A stretch of DNA of 64,000 bases from Hyphomicrobiales bacterium (GCA_900468285.1 UBTF01000001.1:248001-312000), one strand, 5' to 3'. Counted from the stretch's first letter, positions 1 through 8,735 are shown. The notes: generated from the letters alone by a model not told the origin. Made by a program: numbers and translations.

Positions 1-1060
1 AAACGCCGTACATGGACGCCATGACCGCCAGCAGCACCTGCGCGGTGCAGATGTTGGAGGTGGCCTTTTCGCGGCGGATATGCTGTTCGCGAGTCTGCAG
101 CGACAGGCGGTAAGCACGGTTGCCACGTGCATCGACGGACACGCCGACGAGACGGCCGGGCATGTTGCGCTTATGGGTGTCCTTGACCGACATATAGGCG
201 GCGTGCGGACCGCCGTAGCCGACCGGAACGCCGAAGCGCTGGGACGAGCCGATGGCGATATCTGCACCCATTTCACCTGGAGACTTCAAGAGCGTCAGAG
301 CCAGAAGATCTGCGGCCACGGCGGCAATGGCGCCTGTCTGGTGCAGACGGGCAATCAGGCCCGAGAAATCGCTGACATGGCCGTGGGTGCCCGGATACTG
401 GAAGATCGCGCCGAAGACATCGACAGGATCGAGATCGGTGAACGGATTGCCGACAATGACCTTCCAGCCGAGCGGCTCAGCACGCGTTTCGATAAGGGCA
501 ATCGTCTGAGGATGACAATTTTCATCCACGAAGAAGGAGGTTGCCTTGGACTTGGCGACGCGTTGGCACATCGCCATGGCTTCGGCAGCGGCGGTCGCCT
601 CATCCAGAAGCGATGCGTTGGCAACATCCAGGCCCGTCAGATCGGTAATCATGGTCTGGAAGTTCAGGAGCGCTTCGAGGCGACCCTGCGAGATTTCCGG
701 CTGATAGGGCGTATAGGCCGTGTACCAGGCAGGATTTTCCAAAATATTGCGCTGGATGACCGGTGGCGTGATCGTGCCGTAATAGCCCTGACCGATGAGC
801 GAGGTCAGAACCTTGTTCTTGTTTGCCGTTTCGCGGAGGCGATCAAGCGCCTCACGCTCCGTCAGCGCAGCGCCCCAGGCAAGCGGCGTCTTTTGGCGGA
901 TGGAGGACGGCACGGTTGCGTCAATAAGGCCATCGAGGCTGTTATAGCCGATGACCTTGAGCATATCCGTCATTTCCGACGGAGACGGCCCGATGTGACG
1001 ACGGTTCGCGAAGTCGTAGGGCTGGTAGTCGGTGAAATGGAACTCTGTGGGAGTCGTCAT
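1..1060 (-). CDS. gcvP: glycine dehydrogenase (P-protein), N-terminal part
   Basis: This is the first 353 codons of the PLP-dependent glycine decarboxylase of the glycine cleavage system; the gene runs off the left edge. The product begins [17 protein letters not shown] and continues with RRHIGPS and [20 protein letters not shown], hallmarks of the GcvP N-terminal half. The PLP-binding lysine lies in the missing half. Its ATG overlaps the gcvH stop by one base (TAATG), which implies translational coupling in a gcvT-gcvH-gcvP operon under the upstream glycine riboswitch. No frameshift is visible in the part present. Confidence 0.96.
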   Translation of the reverse strand, partial: MTTPTEFHFTDYQPYDFANRRHIGPSPSEMTDMLKVIGYNSLDGLIDATVPSSIRQKTPLAWGAALTEREALDRLRETANKNKVLTSLIGQGYYGTITPPVIQRNILENPAWYTAYTPYQPEISQGRLEALLNFQTMITDLTGLDVANASLLDEATAAAEAMAMCQRVAKSKATSFFVDENCHPQTIALIETRAEPLGWKVIVGNPFTDLDPVDVFGAIFQYPGTHGHVSDFSGLIARLHQTGAIAAVAADLLALTLLKSPGEMGADIAIGSSQRFGVPVGYGGPHAAYMSVKDTHKRNMPGRLVGVSVDARGNRAYRLSLQTREQHIRREKATSNICTAQVLLAVMASMYGV

Positions 1061-1422
1061 TACGCGATAAGCTCCTTATAGGCGGCTTCGTCCAGAAGCG
1101 CGTCGGCGTCGGCTGCATTGGACAGCTTCAGCTTGAAGAACCAGCCGGCTCCCTGCGGGTCGGAGTTGACCAGCGACGGATCGTCAACGATGGCCTGGTT
1201 GATCTCGACAACTTCGCCATCCAGAGGACAATAAACGTCGGAGGCAGCCTTCACGCTTTCCACCGTTGCAGCATCGCCATCCTTGGAGAAGGTCGAGCCG
1301 ACTTCCGGCAGTTCAACGAAGACGAGGTCGCCAAGCTGTTCTGCTGCGTGGCTGGTAATGCCGACAGTGGCGACGTCGCCTTCAATCTTCAGCCACTCAT
1401 GTTCTTGAGTAAATTTCAGCAT
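1060..1422 (-). CDS. gcvH: glycine cleavage system H protein
   Basis: This is the lipoyl carrier that shuttles the aminomethyl group between the P, T and L proteins. The 120-residue product has the usual length for the family. The lipoylated lysine is K58 in the motif [12 protein letters not shown]. It sits 15 bp downstream of gcvT and shares one base with gcvP, so it is the middle gene of the operon. Nothing unusual is seen in the sequence. Confidence 0.97.
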   Translation of the reverse strand: MLKFTQEHEWLKIEGDVATVGITSHAAEQLGDLVFVELPEVGSTFSKDGDAATVESVKAASDVYCPLDGEVVEINQAIVDDPSLVNSDPQGAGWFFKLKLSNAADADALLDEAAYKELIA

Positions 1423-1437
1423 GGGAATCTCCGCGGA

Positions 1438-2577
1438 TTAGCGTTTGTATGTGGGGGTGATGAAGGGCAGGGCGGCGACTGTCACCGGCAGGTACTTGCC
1501 GCGCACTTCTGCGAAAATCTCTGTGCCGGGTGCGGCAAAGTCCTGTGGGACGTAGCCCATGGCAACCGGGCCTTCGATGGTTGGACCGAAGCCACCCGAG
1601 GTGACTTCACCCAGTTCCGTCTTGCCTTCGGCATCCGCAAACAGCTTTGCGTGGCCGCGCACCGGTGCCTTGCCTTCCGGCTTCAGACCCACGCGACGAC
1701 GGGAGGTTCCGTTGGTCAGTTCACCCAAGATACGTTCGGCACCGGGGAAGCCGCCTGCGCGATCGCCACCCGTCCGGCGGGCTTTCTGGATTGCCCATTC
1801 CAGCGATGCCTCGATGGGGGACGTCGTCGTGTCGATATCGTTGCCGTAGAGGCACAGGCCAGCTTCGAGGCGCAGGCTGTCGCGGGCACCAAGGCCGATC
1901 GGCTCGCAGTCAGGGTGCTCCAGCAAGGCGCGAGCAATTGTTTCGGCCTTGTCGGATGGAATGGAAATTTCAAAACCGTCTTCGCCGGAATATCCAGACC
2001 GGGAGACGATGCAGGGCACGTCCAGCAACGGCACTTCGCGCACATCCATGAACTTCATGCCTGAGACGCCCGCCCACAATTCGGCAAGAACGGCTTCCGC
2101 ACGGGGGCCCTGAAGGGCGATGAGTGCGCGGTCTTCAAGCAGCGTTACGTCGCACGTGTCAGACAGGTGCGCTTTCATATGGCTGAGATCGGCGTCCTTG
2201 CAGGCCGCATTGACCACGACGAACAAATCGTCGCCGCGGTTGGTAATCATGAGGTCGTCGAGGATGCCGCCGGCTTCATCGGTGAAGAAGCCGTAACGCT
2301 GGCGGCCTTCCTTCAGGCCCAGAATATCGACCGGCACCAGCTTTTCCAAAGCGAGCGCAGCATCTTCCAGCTTGCCGGACTTTGCCTTCACGATGACTTG
2401 CCCCATGTGGGAGACGTCGAACAGGCCAGCGGACGCGCGGGTGTGCAAGTGCTCTTTCATCACGCCTGCCGGATACTGCACAGGCATGTCGTAGCCCGCG
2501 AAAGGAACCATGCGGGCGCCAAGCGACAGATGAAGGGAATGAAGCGGGGTGACTTGTAGCGCGGCGGTATCGGCCAA
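1438..2577 (-). CDS. gcvT: aminomethyltransferase (T protein)
   Basis: The tetrahydrofolate-dependent aminomethyltransferase of the glycine cleavage system, 379 residues. The N-terminus contains the family signatures VPFAGYDMPVQYP and GLFDVSHMGQ, followed by the substrate-binding region (SGYSGEDGFEI) and GLGARDSLRLEAGLCLYGND. It is the first gene of gcvTHP and lies directly below the tandem glycine riboswitch, with about 70 bp between the aptamers and the start codon. The second aptamer is therefore placed to control expression of all three genes when glycine is abundant. Confidence 0.97.
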   Translation of the reverse strand: MADTAALQVTPLHSLHLSLGARMVPFAGYDMPVQYPAGVMKEHLHTRASAGLFDVSHMGQVIVKAKSGKLEDAALALEKLVPVDILGLKEGRQRYGFFTDEAGGILDDLMITNRGDDLFVVVNAACKDADLSHMKAHLSDTCDVTLLEDRALIALQGPRAEAVLAELWAGVSGMKFMDVREVPLLDVPCIVSRSGYSGEDGFEISIPSDKAETIARALLEHPDCEPIGLGARDSLRLEAGLCLYGNDIDTTTSPIEASLEWAIQKARRTGGDRAGGFPGAERILGELTNGTSRRRVGLKPEGKAPVRGHAKLFADAEGKTELGEVTSGGFGPTIEGPVAMGYVPQDFAAPGTEIFAEVRGKYLPVTVAALPFITPTYKR

Positions 2578-2647
2578 GAACGCCTCCAGGGTAGCGCGAT
2601 TTCGCGCGGGCTCATGTCAAGACACTGTTAAAAGTGCCGGGTTCAAG

Positions 2648-2816
2648 AGCCCCCTCTGTCCTTTTCGCCTGAGATTGTTATCCCTTCGGCGAGCCGTCCT
2701 TATGCAGGTGGCTTCTCTCCAGAGTTCCGTCCCATCCGTTGGTCCTTTTGCCTGAGAGTTTCCGGGGCGGTTGCTCCTTCGGCACCGCATTCAAGCGGTT
2801 TCTCCCAACGGGATGG
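2648..2816 (-). promoter_or_regulatory. tandem glycine riboswitch
   Basis: Read on the minus strand, this stretch holds two consecutive glycine aptamers. The first (about 2816-2734) shows GGGAGA, GCCGAAGGAGCAA and CTCTCAGGCAAAAGGACC. The second (about 2722-2648) repeats the pattern with GGAGAG, CGCCGAAGGGATAACAA and TCTCAGGCGAAAAGGACAGA. The paired CGCCGAAGG and CTCAGGCAAAAGGAC elements are diagnostic of this class. Glycine binding normally turns on gcv expression. The position just upstream of gcvT and just downstream of a good promoter supports the call. Confidence 0.95.
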
Positions 2817-2822
2817 AAGCTC

Positions 2823-2850
2823 ATTATCTGCTAAGCCTCTTTCTTGGCAA
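2823..2850 (-). promoter_or_regulatory. predicted promoter of gcvTHP
   Basis: On the minus strand, TTGCCA (2850-2845) is followed after 16 bp by GATAAT (2828-2823). Initiation about 7 bp further on would place the RNA 5' end at about 2816, exactly where the first glycine aptamer begins. The call rests on motif similarity and this positional fit only. Confidence 0.6.
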
Positions 2851-2945
2851 GGACCAAATGACGCAGCCAAACAGTTTTTTGTTCAGCTTGCGCCATAGCG
2901 TGATTGAGCCGCAGCGCACACGACATTGGTTAGGCAATGTAGGCT

Positions 2946-3131
2946 TTAACTGTCTTTCTTTTCCGGCAGCGTCTTGCGTTTTGTCGATGCCATGTCTTCA
3001 AGTTCTTTTTCTGTCATGGACTTAGCCATGCTTTTTGAAGCACCTTGTAAACGTGATTTTGGCATGTCGCCACGCTTGGCGGCAAGTGCAGCGCCGGCGG
3101 CTTTCTGTTGAGATTTGGATTTTGCGGGCAT
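2946..3131 (-). CDS. DUF3008-like small basic protein
   Basis: A 61-residue lysine-rich protein beginning MPAKSKSQQKAAGAALAAKRG and continuing KSMTEKELEDMASTKRK. This matches the small DUF3008 family common in alphaproteobacteria; its function is unknown. A longer reading from 3314 is possible, but the start at 3131 is chosen because AAGGAGG lies 8 bases upstream and the family begins at this methionine. The charge pattern suggests a nucleic-acid or stress association, but nothing in the sequence proves it. It ends facing the gcv promoter region. Confidence 0.75.
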   Translation of the reverse strand: MPAKSKSQQKAAGAALAAKRGDMPKSRLQGASKSMAKSMTEKELEDMASTKRKTLPEKKDS

Positions 3132-3261
3132 GGAAACGGCCTCCTTGCTGTCTTTGACCAGGCAAAGAACGTGTCTTTTGACGGACCGGTTCCGCACTCT
3201 CGCAATTGCACTTTGATTTACAGCAAAAAGCGCGATATCGCTTCGTGGCATGAGAGGTTTC

Positions 3262-3669
3262 ATGAGCAAAAAACCGGCACCATCGATAAAGCTGCTGCGC
3301 ATATTATGCGCCACGCTGATGCTGTCGCTTGGTTTTGCTCATAAGCCCGCCGTCGCAATTGCCGCCACAACAGTAGTCCTGGACGAATCCTACCGCCTTC
3401 CGGATGGAAGTTTTGCGGAGATCTGCGAGGGGCATGCAGGTGTGCAGACGGCACATGAACGGGGCAGGGCAAACCATTCCGACATGCCCTTGCTGTTTTG
3501 TGAGGCCTGCCTTCTGGCATCCTCGATTCTGCTGCCGGCCCCTGATGCAAATTCATGGGTGAGGACGCAATTCGCCTGGCTCCTGAATCGGCCCAATCTC
3601 GTGGTCGCCGCCGCGCGTCATGTCGATGATCCAAGACCGCGTGCGCGTGCGCCTCCCTCTTTCGCTTGA
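3262..3669 (+). CDS. secreted CxxC protein, DUF2946-like, copper-associated
   Basis: A protein of about 135 residues with an N-terminal hydrophobic signal (LLRILCATLMLSLGFA), a central LPDGSFAEICEGHAG segment, an FCEACLLASSILLP motif and a C-terminal arginine/proline stretch. The CxxC pair and the tail resemble DUF2946-type proteins often found beside copper genes. The next gene on the strand is a YcnI-PCuAC copper protein, which supports a copper role. The start at 3262 is preferred over 3250 because GAGAGG precedes it at a good distance. The family call is tentative. Confidence 0.6.
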   Translation: MSKKPAPSIKLLRILCATLMLSLGFAHKPAVAIAATTVVLDESYRLPDGSFAEICEGHAGVQTAHERGRANHSDMPLLFCEACLLASSILLPAPDANSWVRTQFAWLLNRPNLVVAAARHVDDPRPRARAPPSFA

Positions 3670-3753
3670 TCTTGGACACTAGCCCGACAGGGTTTCCTAA
3701 AAAAATGCACGATTGGCGCTGCCTTTGAGAGCCGCCATCTAAAGGATCAAGAC

Positions 3754-4734
3754 ATGACCATTCGCAAAGTCACCGCCCTTGGCGCGCTTGCCGCGGTAAC
3801 CTTCTCCATTCCCGCACTTGCCCATACCAGCTTCGTCAATCCCACAGCCGAGCAGGACAGCACCATTGTTGCAGCGCTTCAGGTGCCGCATGGCTGCGAA
3901 GGCGGGCTGGCAACCACCGAGGTGCGGGTCGAGCTGCCTGAGGGGTTCATTGCGGCCAAGCCGCAGCCGAAGCCGGGCTGGGAGCTGGAAATCATTTCCG
4001 CCGACTACAAGAAAACCTACAGCAACCACGGAAAGGACGTGAAAAGCGGTCCGGTGGAAATACGCTGGAAGGATGGCGATTTGCCCGAGGCCTTTTACGA
4101 CACCTTCAATATCCAGGGGAAGGTTGCCGGAGTGGATGCCGGAACCGCGTTGCCATTCAAGGTAACGCAGTTATGCGGCGCCAAGGGTAGCGTCAAGTGG
4201 GATCAGATTGCCGAGGCAGGTCAGGATCCGCATTCCCTGGACAACCCCGCACCGACCATCAAGGTTGTCGCTAAAAAGGCGGGAGCTGCCGGGCACGATC
4301 ATGGTGCTGCTGATCATATGGCTGACGTCGTGAAGGTCGGCGCACTGGAAGTTTCAGATGCTGCATCTAAGGCAATGCTGCCGGGACAGCCTGTTGGCGG
4401 CGGCTTTGTCACGATCAAGAATGATGGAACGTCTGACGACCGGCTGGTGGCCGTGGCCTCGCCACTCGCTGGCCGCGCTGAAATTCACGAAATGGCCATG
4501 GTCAACGATGTCATGAAGATGCGCAAACTGGATGCAGGCATCGTCATTCCCGCAGGCAAGACGGTCGAACTGACGCCGGGCGGCCTGCACTTCATGTTCT
4601 TCAATGTCAGCAAGCCTTTCGCCGAAGGAGACAAGGTGCCGGTCACGTTGACGTTCGAGAAGGCCGGTAAGGTCGATGTGATGATGGATGTCGGGTCTGC
4701 CAAGGGTGAGCAGGAGCATCATCACCACAATTGA
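3754..4734 (+). CDS. YcnI (DUF1775)-PCuAC fusion, periplasmic copper protein
   Basis: A 326-residue exported protein. Residues 1-23 form a signal peptide ending ALA, so the mature protein would begin with H24, the position of the N-terminal copper-binding histidine known in YcnI proteins. Residues about 24-165 are a DUF1775/YcnI domain; residues about 190-318 are a PCu(A)C domain with candidate copper ligands H245, M254/M256, H279 and M281. A histidine-rich linker (HDHGAADH) and a natural EHHHHN tail add metal sites. PCuAC proteins deliver copper to cytochrome oxidase. AAAGGATCAAGAC precedes the start. Confidence 0.9.
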   Translation: MTIRKVTALGALAAVTFSIPALAHTSFVNPTAEQDSTIVAALQVPHGCEGGLATTEVRVELPEGFIAAKPQPKPGWELEIISADYKKTYSNHGKDVKSGPVEIRWKDGDLPEAFYDTFNIQGKVAGVDAGTALPFKVTQLCGAKGSVKWDQIAEAGQDPHSLDNPAPTIKVVAKKAGAAGHDHGAADHMADVVKVGALEVSDAASKAMLPGQPVGGGFVTIKNDGTSDDRLVAVASPLAGRAEIHEMAMVNDVMKMRKLDAGIVIPAGKTVELTPGGLHFMFFNVSKPFAEGDKVPVTLTFEKAGKVDVMMDVGSAKGEQEHHHHN

Positions 4735-4743
4735 TGAAAGAGC

Positions 4744-4776
4744 GACCGGGGCTGACATTCAGGCCCGGTCACTTTT
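4744..4776 (+). terminator. intrinsic terminator after the YcnI-PCuAC gene
   Basis: GACCGGG (4744-4750) pairs with CCCGGTC (4764-4770), followed by ACTTTTC. It lies 10 bp past the stop of the copper gene and between convergent genes, so it may also limit read-through from the other side. Confidence 0.75.
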
Positions 4777-5081
4777 CAATCCGGATCTTGTTGCGGAATT
4801 TCCTGGCGTTCCTTGTTGTCCTCATAGGCCTCGATGACCTCTTCAAGGGTCGCTTGCGGGTTCTGCTGTTGGCCCGCTGTGAGGAAATGAAGCGAAAGCG
4901 CGTTTTGCTGGACGACGATCGGCGGCTGCCCGACGTCGGAATCATCCACGTTGCCGGTTTTGACGGCCAGTTCGCGGGCGGCTTGCTCGACTTCTGTCTT
5001 TCTGGAAGGACGCTGGATCGCCTTGATGGAGTCGGCGACATAGCCGGCGGTGGTCGCCGAAACTGTCAAGACTTGCACCAT
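4776..5081 (-). CDS. conserved small hypothetical protein
   Basis: A 101-residue acidic, soluble-looking protein of unknown function, beginning MVQVLTVSATTAGYVADSIK and rich in Gln/Glu near the C-terminus (EEVIEAYEDNKERQEIPQQ). It has no signal peptide, transmembrane segment or recognised motif. A strong ribosome binding site (CAGGAGGGTG) stands about 7 bases before the start, which is the main reason for accepting it over the overlapping reading on the other strand. It is convergent with the copper gene and divergent from crcB. Confidence 0.65.
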   Translation of the reverse strand: MVQVLTVSATTAGYVADSIKAIQRPSRKTEVEQAARELAVKTGNVDDSDVGQPPIVVQQNALSLHFLTAGQQQNPQATLEEVIEAYEDNKERQEIPQQDPD

Positions 5082-5276
5082 GCGATCACCCTCCTGGTCT
5101 TCAATTGATCAAGCGTATCACCCCCGGCTTTTGCCCCGATTAAATCCTGCGAGTGCATTTTATGAGAAATTTAATGAGTTATTGGGGCCGCTTTTCCGCG
5201 TGAGTGGGCTGCGGGAATTTCTCTTTTTCACCGTTTGTCGTAGAAACAACAAACATACCGCTTCTGGAGATTCTTC

Positions 5277-5654
5277 ATGCTCAACATCGCGCTTGTTGCC
5301 CTGGGCGGCGCAATCGGTTCCGTCGCCCGCTATCTCGTGGGTATCTGGGGTTTGCGCCTTGGCGGCCCCAATTTTCCCTGGGGTACCTTGACCGTCAATG
5401 TCGCAGGCGCTTTTCTGATAGGGTTGATGGTGGAGATGATCGCGCGCCGTTTCGACGCTTCCGCGGAAATGAGGGTCTTTATCGTCACCGGTATCCTCGG
5501 TGGTTTCACCACATGGTCTTCATTCACGCTGGATGCTGTCGTTCTTTTTGAGCGCGGAGATCTGGGGCTGGCGGCGGTTTATCTCGCGGCAAGTCTGTTC
5601 GTTTCTTTTGCGGCAATCTTCGCCGGGCTGGCCTTAGGCCGCGCTTTGTTCTAA
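5277..5654 (+). CDS. crcB: fluoride ion transporter CrcB
   Basis: A 125-residue membrane protein with four predicted transmembrane helices, the usual size for Fluc/CrcB fluoride channels. Family signatures seen are GGAIGSVARYLV, PWGTLTVNVAGAFLIG (the conserved asparagine in the pore region) and GILGGFTTWSSFTLDA (the phenylalanine/threonine-rich filter motif). Such proteins work as dual-topology dimers that expel fluoride. No fluoride riboswitch could be recognised in the 195 bp upstream. It is followed at 62 bp by rluC. Confidence 0.95.
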   Translation: MLNIALVALGGAIGSVARYLVGIWGLRLGGPNFPWGTLTVNVAGAFLIGLMVEMIARRFDASAEMRVFIVTGILGGFTTWSSFTLDAVVLFERGDLGLAAVYLAASLFVSFAAIFAGLALGRALF

Positions 5655-5716
5655 AGGCAACGGAAAATACCGCACGCTGACGATGCGGGCACGAGAAAAG
5701 AAAGACTGGAATTGCC

Positions 5717-6709
5717 ATGGCAGGTATCGAGCACATCAAGGTCGAAGCCGAAGAAGCCGGAATGCGCCTCGATCGCTGGTTCAAGATCCACTATCCAGGT
5801 CTTGGCTTTGGTCCGCTTCAGAAGCTGTTGCGTTCCGGTCAGGTTCGCGTCGATGGTGGCCGGGTGAAAACCGATGCGCGCGTGGAAGCGGGACAGACCG
5901 TACGTGTGCCGCCGCTGGATGTTGACGCCAAGGTCAAGGGCGGCCCCATCAGCTCCAGCGACCTCAAGAATTCCGACGATGTCGAGCTTTTGAAGCGTAT
6001 GTTGCTGCACGAAGACGAGAAAGTCTTTGTCTTCAACAAGCCTGCGGGCATTGCGGTTCAGGGTGGTTCCGGCGTCAACCGCCATATCGATGGGCTTCTT
6101 GAAGCTTGGACCAGTTCCAAGGGTGAGAAGCCGCGTCTGGTTCACCGTATTGACCGTGATACGTCCGGCGTGCTTGTCGTCGCCCGCACCAGAGGTGCCG
6201 CACAGAAGCTGACAGCAGCCTTCCGTGAACGCGATACAAAGAAGACCTACTGGTCGCTGGTCAAGGGCGTGCCGCGCAAGCACAGCGACAAGATCTCATC
6301 CTGGCTGGTCAAGGAACAGACGCCGGATGGGGACCGGATGCGCATTGCCAAACATGGCGAGGAGGGCGCGGACCATGCCGTGTCCTACTACCGCGTGATC
6401 GATACTGCCGCGCAGAACCTCGCATGGCTGGAGATGGAGCCCTATACGGGCCGAACCCACCAGCTGCGCGTTCATGCGTTGCACATGGGCCACCCCATAA
6501 TCGGCGATCCCAAATATTATGTCGAAGATCCGAACTGGGACTTCCCGGGCGGCATTCAGAAGCGGCTGCACCTGCACGCTCGTCGTATCGACATTCCGCA
6601 TCCCTCCGGTGGGCGTCTGCGCGTAACCGCACCCTTGCCGCCGCACATGGTGCAAAGCTGGAACCTGCTGGGTCTTGACGTGGCCGATGGCGACAGGGAC
6701 GACGAATGA
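5717..6709 (+). CDS. rluC: RluA/RluC-family 23S rRNA pseudouridine synthase
   Basis: A 330-residue enzyme converting specific uridines of 23S rRNA to pseudouridine. An S4 RNA-binding domain spans about residues 16-65 (MRLDRWFK, LLRSGQVRVDGGRV). The catalytic domain carries HRIDRDTSG (143-151), with D146 as the expected catalytic aspartate, and later GRTHQLRVH. The stop overlaps the start of the HAD phosphatase gene by four bases (ATGA), so the two are cotranslated. The assignment to RluC rather than another RluA-type paralogue is likely but not proven. Confidence 0.92.
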   Translation: MAGIEHIKVEAEEAGMRLDRWFKIHYPGLGFGPLQKLLRSGQVRVDGGRVKTDARVEAGQTVRVPPLDVDAKVKGGPISSSDLKNSDDVELLKRMLLHEDEKVFVFNKPAGIAVQGGSGVNRHIDGLLEAWTSSKGEKPRLVHRIDRDTSGVLVVARTRGAAQKLTAAFRERDTKKTYWSLVKGVPRKHSDKISSWLVKEQTPDGDRMRIAKHGEEGADHAVSYYRVIDTAAQNLAWLEMEPYTGRTHQLRVHALHMGHPIIGDPKYYVEDPNWDFPGGIQKRLHLHARRIDIPHPSGGRLRVTAPLPPHMVQSWNLLGLDVADGDRDDE

Positions 6710-7362
6710 AGCTGGTTCTTTTCGATTGCGATGGCACGCTGGTCGACAGCGTGGGTCTCATTCATGAGGTCATGGCGCGGACCTTCGTGCATTTCGGTTT
6801 CGACCGCCCTGATGTGGCGCTGACGAAATCGATCATAGGCCTGACGCTCGATATCGCCATTGCGCGTATGCAGGGCAAGCCTCATGTCGATGACGAGGCG
6901 ACCGCCATGACCGCACATTACAAGGCTATCTTCGCCGAGACGAGGGCAGAGCCAGGTTTCGAAGAGCCTCTGTTCGATGGCATCAGTGCGATGATTTCGA
7001 AACTCGCCCAGCGCCAGGAAATATTGATGGGCGCGGTTACGGGCAAGTCCCGGCGTGGTCTCAACCTCATCATGGATACGCACGGCTTTCGCAAGCATTT
7101 CATCGTATCTCGGACTGCAGATGATTGCCCTTCCAAGCCGCATCCGGGCATGGTGACGGAATGCTGTGACGAAACTGGAATGTTGCCTGCCGACACCATT
7201 GTTATCGGCGATGCGATTTACGATATGCAGATGGCAAAGGCAGCCGGCGCCACGGCAATTGGTGTTGCCTGGGGCTATGCCTCGGTGGATGATCTCTGGA
7301 AAGCCGGAGCCGATGCCATTGTCCATCATCCAAGCGAAATTCCCGGAAATATTCCGGGCTGA
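6706..7362 (+). CDS. HAD-IA hydrolase, phosphoglycolate phosphatase-like
   Basis: A 218-residue haloacid dehalogenase-family phosphatase. Motif I is LFDCDGTLVDS with nucleophile D7 and acid/base D9; motif II is in GAVTGKS; motif III/IV includes KPHPGM and VIGDAIYDMQMAKAAGA. The helical cap between motifs I and II is typical of Gph-like enzymes. The substrate cannot be fixed from sequence. It overlaps rluC by four bases and is followed at 12 bp by the ATP12 gene, forming a conserved alphaproteobacterial trio. Confidence 0.9.
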   Translation: MKLVLFDCDGTLVDSVGLIHEVMARTFVHFGFDRPDVALTKSIIGLTLDIAIARMQGKPHVDDEATAMTAHYKAIFAETRAEPGFEEPLFDGISAMISKLAQRQEILMGAVTGKSRRGLNLIMDTHGFRKHFIVSRTADDCPSKPHPGMVTECCDETGMLPADTIVIGDAIYDMQMAKAAGATAIGVAWGYASVDDLWKAGADAIVHHPSEIPGNIPG

Positions 7363-7374
7363 GAAGGACGTATC

Positions 7375-8172
7375 ATGCGCGACCTGTTGAATGATCTGAC
7401 GGAAGGCCTGAGCCACCCGGATCCCATCCGCCGTTCCCAAATCCAGATGCAGAAACCTTTGCCAAAGCGTTTCTACAAGGAGGTCACGGTAGGCGAGACG
7501 GAAGAGGGTGCATTCAATGTTCTTCTCGACGGTAAAGCCATGCGTACGCCTGCAAAGAGTGCCATGGTCGTGCCGACGCGGGCACTTGCCCAGTTGCTGC
7601 GCGATGAGTGGGACGCACAGGTCGACGTCATAGACCCGAACCTTATGCCGGTCTCGCGCCACATCAACACAGCAATCGACGGCATTGCCGCCGATACGCA
7701 GGCGGTTTTCGAGGACATACTGCGCTTCTCGTCCAGCGATCTTCTCTGTTATCGCGCTGGCGAGCCCGAGGCGCTGGTCGCGCGTCAGGCGGAGCATTGG
7801 GACCCTGTCATCGATTGGGCATCGCATAAGCTTGGAGCGCGCTTCATTCTGGTCGAAGGCGTGATGCATCAGGAACAGCCCCGCGAGGCAATTGCGGCTT
7901 TTGCTGTGACCCTGCGCAAATACGACACGCCGATTGAGCTTGCGGCTCTTCACACCATGACGACGCTGACGGGATCAGCCATTCTGGCGCTTGCGCTTGC
8001 AGAAGGCGAACGCAGCCTTGAAGAAGGATGGGCGTTGGCGCATCTGGACGAGGACTGGACTGCCGAACAATGGGGCGAGGACGAAGAAGCGCAGATCAGG
8101 CGCGCAAAGCGGCTGGTTGAAATGCGCGCTGCGGTTGATGTTCTCAAGGCTTCCAGAGACGCAGGCGTGTAG
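7375..8172 (+). CDS. ATP12-family F1-ATPase assembly chaperone
   Basis: A 265-residue homologue of mitochondrial ATP12, which chaperones the F1 alpha subunit. Recognisable are KRFYKEVTVGE, the segment LLDGKAMRTPAK, and RHINTAIDGI with SSDLLCYRA. The family is restricted to alphaproteobacteria and mitochondria, which supports the taxonomic call. It lies 12 bp after the HAD gene with AGAAGGACG upstream of the ATG. The first 24 residues could be non-native if translation begins at the internal methionine before QKPLPKRFYK. Confidence 0.9.
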   Translation: MRDLLNDLTEGLSHPDPIRRSQIQMQKPLPKRFYKEVTVGETEEGAFNVLLDGKAMRTPAKSAMVVPTRALAQLLRDEWDAQVDVIDPNLMPVSRHINTAIDGIAADTQAVFEDILRFSSSDLLCYRAGEPEALVARQAEHWDPVIDWASHKLGARFILVEGVMHQEQPREAIAAFAVTLRKYDTPIELAALHTMTTLTGSAILALALAEGERSLEEGWALAHLDEDWTAEQWGEDEEAQIRRAKRLVEMRAAVDVLKASRDAGV

Positions 8173-8243
8173 CCTCTTAACGCTTTTCTAACCGTAATCG
8201 TAGATGGTGGACGCTGAACCTGACGTTAGGGGAGCGTCTATCC

Positions 8244-8735
8244 ATGCATCACTCGCTCAAGCGCCTCGGCATTGTTTTGCTGGCGTCTTTCGCGCTCATG
8301 TCTTTCAGGCTGGAGCCTGAAGTGAGCGACAGCGACAAGCTGCTGTTTGACGTGCGTGGTGCTTTCGTTGCCGCGCGGCCAGACGTTTCCGGCGAGCTGA
8401 TGCAATCCATCCAATACCAGATTTCGAACGCCATTCGCTCCACAACCCGGGACCGGGGGCGTCCGCGCGTCGTGCTGACCATTCGCGTCATGAATGTATC
8501 CAGGGGATCCTTCATTCTTGGGGAGCGCGCATCCGCCCGCGTCGTTGTTCGCGCGGCTGCGGTGCAGACGGGTGAAGTCATTGCGCAGGCGGCCTTTACT
8601 GCATCCATTCTGGGTATCGATAAATCCCTCATCGATCACGAGCTGGCCACCGGCATCGCAGAGCGCGTCATCACGGAGTTTCGTCTCACCCGTCCGGCCC
8701 CGCTTGCAACAGCCTTGTTTCCGGGGCGATTTTAA
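8244..8735 (+). CDS. putative secreted hypothetical protein
   Basis: A 163-residue protein with an N-terminal hydrophobic segment (GIVLLASFALMSF) that looks like a signal or anchor, then a soluble alpha/beta domain of alternating strands (RVVLTIRVMNVSRGS, ASARVVVRAAAVQTGEVIAQAAF). The pattern recalls small periplasmic outer-membrane-associated domains, but no family could be named. It stands about 70 bp after the ATP12 gene and 51 bp before an exported hydrolase on the same strand. Confidence 0.7.
   Translation: MHHSLKRLGIVLLASFALMSFRLEPEVSDSDKLLFDVRGAFVAARPDVSGELMQSIQYQISNAIRSTTRDRGRPRVVLTIRVMNVSRGSFILGERASARVVVRAAAVQTGEVIAQAAFTASILGIDKSLIDHELATGIAERVITEFRLTRPAPLATALFPGRF

Noticed and set aside
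5110..5276. Possible fluoride riboswitch upstream of crcB
   Set aside because: The region was read for the crcB-motif consensus; the conserved pseudoknot elements were not found. Only an ordinary leader is visible.
6556..7953. A 465-codon minus-strand frame opposite rluC, the HAD gene and ATP12
   Set aside because: It spans three well-supported + strand genes and shows no family features.
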